Assembly: GCA_025938055.1 (NCBI GenBank)
Contig: JAICQC010000065.1
Span: 1-14,931 of the forward strand
Source: Anaerolineales bacterium
GTDB lineage: Bacteria; Chloroflexota; Anaerolineae; Anaerolineales; Villigracilaceae
Direction of reading: 5' to 3'
Length of the DNA stretch: 14,931 bases
Shown piece by piece: positions 12,880-14,931 of the stretch. Under the pieces are notes generated by a model. That model did no database searches and was not told where the DNA came from. It worked only from the letters and a program-made list of their open reading frames with translations. The position numbers and the translations under genes are program-made. How positions within the stretch are numbered: the stretch's first letter is position 1; each line of letters starts with the position of its first letter.

Positions 12880-12885
12880 ATTGTA
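12880..12885 (-). promoter_or_regulatory. Extended -10 (TGnTACAAT), possible leaderless start
   Basis: On the minus strand TGCTACAAT is an extended -10, and its hexamer ends 7 nt before the ATG at 12872. This again fits leaderless transcription. Confidence 0.45.
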
Positions 12886-13135
12886 GCAGGTTAATAGAAA
12901 AAATGTTCTAAAATTCTCCCCTGTTGTTTATATGATAGACCTCTTGTGTACGTCGCCTGTAGGTTGGGCTGGCTGGGGAGCGCCCTGATGAGGGTAGCCC
13001 GACAGTCCTTTGGGAGGCTACGAACGTTTTCGCAAGATGCCTATCGAGTCTCTGGCGCCCAGTCCTGGAATTACAATCAGATTTGCCACTTCCCCAAAAC
13101 AAGCATACTCGCTGGATCGCACGCCCCCTTAATGG

Positions 13136-13163
13136 GAGATTGCTTCACTCCGCTCGCAATGAC
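13136..13163. repeat. Dispersed short repeat of the GAGATTGCTTC...CGCAATGAC type
   Basis: The element has complementary ATTGC and GCAAT ends around a pyrimidine-rich core. A reverse-complement piece of it occurs at 3370-3380 and a related form at 1143-1168. It lies in the 303-bp gene-free stretch 12873-13175, which also holds an imperfect inverted repeat near 12957-13010 (TAGGTTGGGCT with AGCCCGAC) and no gene that I can support. Confidence 0.55.
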
Positions 13164-13175
13164 ATGCAGGAGGCT

Positions 13176-13544
13176 CTAGCAGACAGGTCCCGTAGACACA
13201 GCGGTGGCGCGAAGCATACTTTCGACCACATCAAAATCGATCCGCTCCGGCTTGGAATAACGTATTGCACCCTTGCCGACGCTGATCCCCTTCCCCTTCA
13301 ACTGGTCCCTATGGGCATTCATAACATCGGTGCGCAGGATGTAGAGACCGATAAAGTTCTTCTGGCTGGCGAAGCCCACTTCCACTTCGCCGTTGCGCGA
13401 GTATGTCGGTCCCCCGTATGCCATGGCTTCTTCGAAGCCGGTCAACGTGGCGCGGCACAGGTCACGCAGGCGAGTGAGCACCTCCTGCCGTTCGGCGGGA
13501 GCCTCCTGGACATATGTGGTTATATCTTTGGCTTCGCTTTGCAT
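13176..13544 (-). CDS. DUF1801 (YdhG-like) protein
   Basis: The 122-residue protein shows the DUF1801 pattern: DITTYVQEAPAERQEVLTRLRDLC at the start, FEEAMAYGGPTYSR in the middle, EVGFASQKNFIGLYIL, and KGAIRYSKPERIDFDVV near the end. Proteins of this family have a frataxin-like fold and their role is unsettled. The frame is open upstream to 13592, but the ATG at 13544 has GAAAGG 6 nt before it and matches the family start. The upstream gene's stop (13555) lies inside that Shine-Dalgarno sequence, so the two minus-strand genes form an operon. Confidence 0.88.
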   Translation of the reverse strand: MQSEAKDITTYVQEAPAERQEVLTRLRDLCRATLTGFEEAMAYGGPTYSRNGEVEVGFASQKNFIGLYILRTDVMNAHRDQLKGKGISVGKGAIRYSKPERIDFDVVESMLRATAVSTGPVC

Positions 13545-13554
13545 TGCAACCCTT

Positions 13555-13920
13555 TCATGCTCGTGAAACAGACCTGCCCAGGAGCGACCCAAGCCAGGTG
13601 AAAAGCGCCCACGGGATCTGCGGGAAGATCAACACGCCGAGCGGACCGAGCAATCCACCTCCGACCATCAGAAAGAGCGCGACTGGTGATACAAGCAGGA
13701 AAATGATCAGCACGACCCAGCGCCCGCGCCCCGTGGACTGACGGTTCAGGAAGAAGATCAATATCGTTCCGCCCAGTGAGCCCGCCAGGAAGAAAAACAA
13801 ATATTCCATGAACGTGGCTTCCGTGTTCCAGCGCCCAAAGCGCAGATAGAAGGTAACTACCTGCGCCGCCACGGAAAGTAGTCCCACCAGTAGGGCCCAG
13901 TATGCCGGTATGGTTTTCAT
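13555..13920 (-). CDS. Small membrane protein, about four TM segments
   Basis: The 121-residue protein MKTIPAYWALLVGLL... is hydrophobic, with transmembrane candidates at IPAYWALLVGLLSVAAQVVTFYL, YLFFFLAGSLGGTILIFFL, WVVLIIFLLVSPVALFLMVGG and GVLIFPQIPWALFTWLGSLLG, and a basic loop NRQSTGRGR. I do not recognise the family. The frame is open to 14001, but the ATG at 13920 is preceded by GAAAGGCGG and starts the first helix, so the extension is rejected. It is the first gene of a two-gene operon with the DUF1801 gene. Confidence 0.8.
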   Translation of the reverse strand: MKTIPAYWALLVGLLSVAAQVVTFYLRFGRWNTEATFMEYLFFFLAGSLGGTILIFFLNRQSTGRGRWVVLIIFLLVSPVALFLMVGGGLLGPLGVLIFPQIPWALFTWLGSLLGRSVSRA

Positions 13921-14014
13921 GTCGAGTCCGCCTTTCTGCGAAGTGTCGGTGAAGAGGGCTGTTGCGCCCATCCCAGCTCGCGAGCGAGCCGGGACGAGCA
14001 TTATTATAAGCGAC

Positions 14015-14239
14015 TTACGATGTGGATTTCTTTACGTAGTGACCCTTGACGCGCGTCCCATCCTTACGTGTGTATCCCGCACGCCAGTATTGGCTCGTGC
14101 TGCCTGCCCTGGGGCGTTTGCTGCTATCTGAAGTTCGGCTGTATTTATTACTCTTCGGACGTGACTTGTTCTTCGAGGTGACCGAGGCGCGCTCGTTCTT
14201 CCAGGCACGCCCGCTCGAACGTTTTGTATTCTTTGCCAT
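14015..14239 (-). CDS. Small, very basic protein with a C-terminal GYTRKDGT motif
   Basis: The 74-residue protein is rich in Lys, Arg and Ser and has no hydrophobic core, suggesting a nucleic-acid-binding or disordered protein. It ends in YWRAGYTRKDGTRVKGHYVKK, a tail motif seen in many otherwise unrelated small bacterial and phage proteins (GYTRKDGT.V..HY). AAGGAGAG lies 7 nt before the ATG at 14239, so it is well supported as a translated gene. It is separated from the downstream operon by about 95 bp on the same strand. Confidence 0.75.
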   Translation of the reverse strand: MAKNTKRSSGRAWKNERASVTSKNKSRPKSNKYSRTSDSSKRPRAGSTSQYWRAGYTRKDGTRVKGHYVKKSTS

Positions 14240-14511
14240 ATGGTTACTCTCCTTGCAAGGATATATGACCCTATTCTATAGGAGTATGCGAAACTCCTCT
14301 TCTATATATCCCCCTTTTCCCTACCAGGAACATCCTCAACTTCAGAAAGGCAAAAGCGAGAGCGACAAAGCAATTTCCTATAAAGGTGAAAAGTTTCGTC
14401 GACAAAGTACGCCCACCATATTATGCATATCAAAAACATGTCCGTCTACAAGCTGGACATACAGAGGAAGTCACAGTGCTCATCTGGGCGACTCGCGCAT
14501 AGGTGATACGG

Positions 14512-14517
14512 TACACT
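14512..14517 (+). promoter_or_regulatory. -10-like TACACT, possible leaderless start of the ABC transporter gene
   Basis: TACACT ends 6 nt before the ATG at 14524. The 284-bp stretch 14240-14523 between divergent genes holds, besides this, a small hairpin (GGAGT...ACTCC near 14281-14297) and AT-rich DNA; I see no gene in it. Confidence 0.4.
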
Positions 14518-14523
14518 TGAGCC

Positions 14524-14931
14524 ATGACCGAATTTGCCATAGAAACGAACCAGCTCACCAAACGCTTTGGTGATGTGCTGGCAGTGGACCGTGTGGACCT
14601 GCGTGTGAAGCGCGGCGAGATCTACGGCTTCTTGGGGCTCAACGGCGCAGGCAAGACCACCACGATCCGTGCGCTGCTGGGGATGATCCGCCCCAGCGCA
14701 GGCGATGTGCGGGTGCTGGGGGAGACTGTCGGTCCGAACGGCTGGGGACCGTGGGGGCGGGTAGGACACTTGGTAGAGCGTCCTTCCGCGTATCCCGATC
14801 TAACCGTACGTGAGAACCTGGAGATCGCAAGACATCTGCATGGGATACAAGATACAAATGCGGCTACACGCGTCATCGAACAACTTGCGCTGCTGTCTTA
14901 CGCGGACCGCAAAGCAGGCACGCTTTCGAGC
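14524..14931 (+). CDS. ABC transporter ATP-binding protein (partial, runs off the window)
   Basis: The 136 visible codons show the N-terminal part of an ABC ATPase of the ABC-2/NatA-like exporter type: IETNQLTKRFGDVLAVDRVDL, Walker A GLNGAGKT at residues 38-45, then GLVR-like spacing to HLVERPSAYPDLTVRENL, where the usual Q-loop Gln is replaced by Glu, a change common in this subgroup. The window ends at TLSS, which should be the start of the LSSG signature, so the signature, Walker B and H-loop are outside. Its partner is probably an ABC-2 permease encoded downstream. It drives export of a substrate that cannot be told from here. A -10-like box sits 6 nt before the ATG. Confidence 0.93.
   Translation, partial: MTEFAIETNQLTKRFGDVLAVDRVDLRVKRGEIYGFLGLNGAGKTTTIRALLGMIRPSAGDVRVLGETVGPNGWGPWGRVGHLVERPSAYPDLTVRENLEIARHLHGIQDTNAATRVIEQLALLSYADRKAGTLSS

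Noticed and set aside
1..14931. tRNA, rRNA or transposase genes
   Set aside because: I scanned the intergenic stretches for tRNA-like arms and all frames for DDE or HUH transposase and integrase motifs and saw none; this was by eye only.

Overview
The window looks like a chromosomal segment of a free-living bacterium, most plausibly Chloroflexota (Anaerolineae-like). That placement rests on the style of the proteins (PD40 lipoprotein, DUF1858-like protein, phosphodiester glycosidase, GYTRKDG-tail basic protein), on short interspersed palindromes, and on many -10-like hexamers lying 6-8 nt from an ATG. No marker gene is present, so the assignment is an inference of moderate strength.

Left flank (1-4380). 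The end of an unknown gene is followed by a large hairpin, a deoxynucleoside-kinase-like P-loop protein, an 8-TM membrane protein coupled to a PD40 beta-propeller lipoprotein, and a small DUF1858-like protein closed by a strong intrinsic terminator. About 670 bp without an intact gene follow; they hold a gene remnant and a short tandem repeat.

Centre (about 4381-9301). This is the notable part. Seven co-oriented small genes (putative membrane proteins, a GNAT acetyltransferase, two unknown small proteins, an AlkZ-type winged-helix protein and an Imm5-like immunity protein) are separated by five intact repeats of 90-157 bp and one decayed repeat. Each intact repeat starts with an R''-like box (RYYYAAC-like), ends with an R'-like box (GTTRRRY-like), and folds into an imperfect hairpin with a conserved unpaired A. 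These are integron attC features. In the first two units the R'' box is a perfect 10-bp complement of the R' tail at the start of the same unit, as expected if each unit once circularised as a gene cassette. No integrase is seen, so the locus reads as a CALIN (cluster of attC sites lacking an integron integrase). The first site is attI-like. A lipoprotein gene just after the decayed site may be a seventh cassette.

Right flank (9758-14931). An ordinary chromosomal region resumes: a SAM methyltransferase, a convergent receiver-histidine kinase with its own terminator, a phosphodiester glycosidase (NAGPA) protein, a two-gene minus-strand operon (small membrane protein plus DUF1801 protein), a small very basic protein, and the first part of an ABC transporter ATPase that runs off the end. 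Several flank genes have a TANNNT hexamer 6-8 nt before the ATG and no Shine-Dalgarno sequence, which suggests leaderless transcripts; several other genes, in both the flanks and the cassettes, have clear Shine-Dalgarno sequences.
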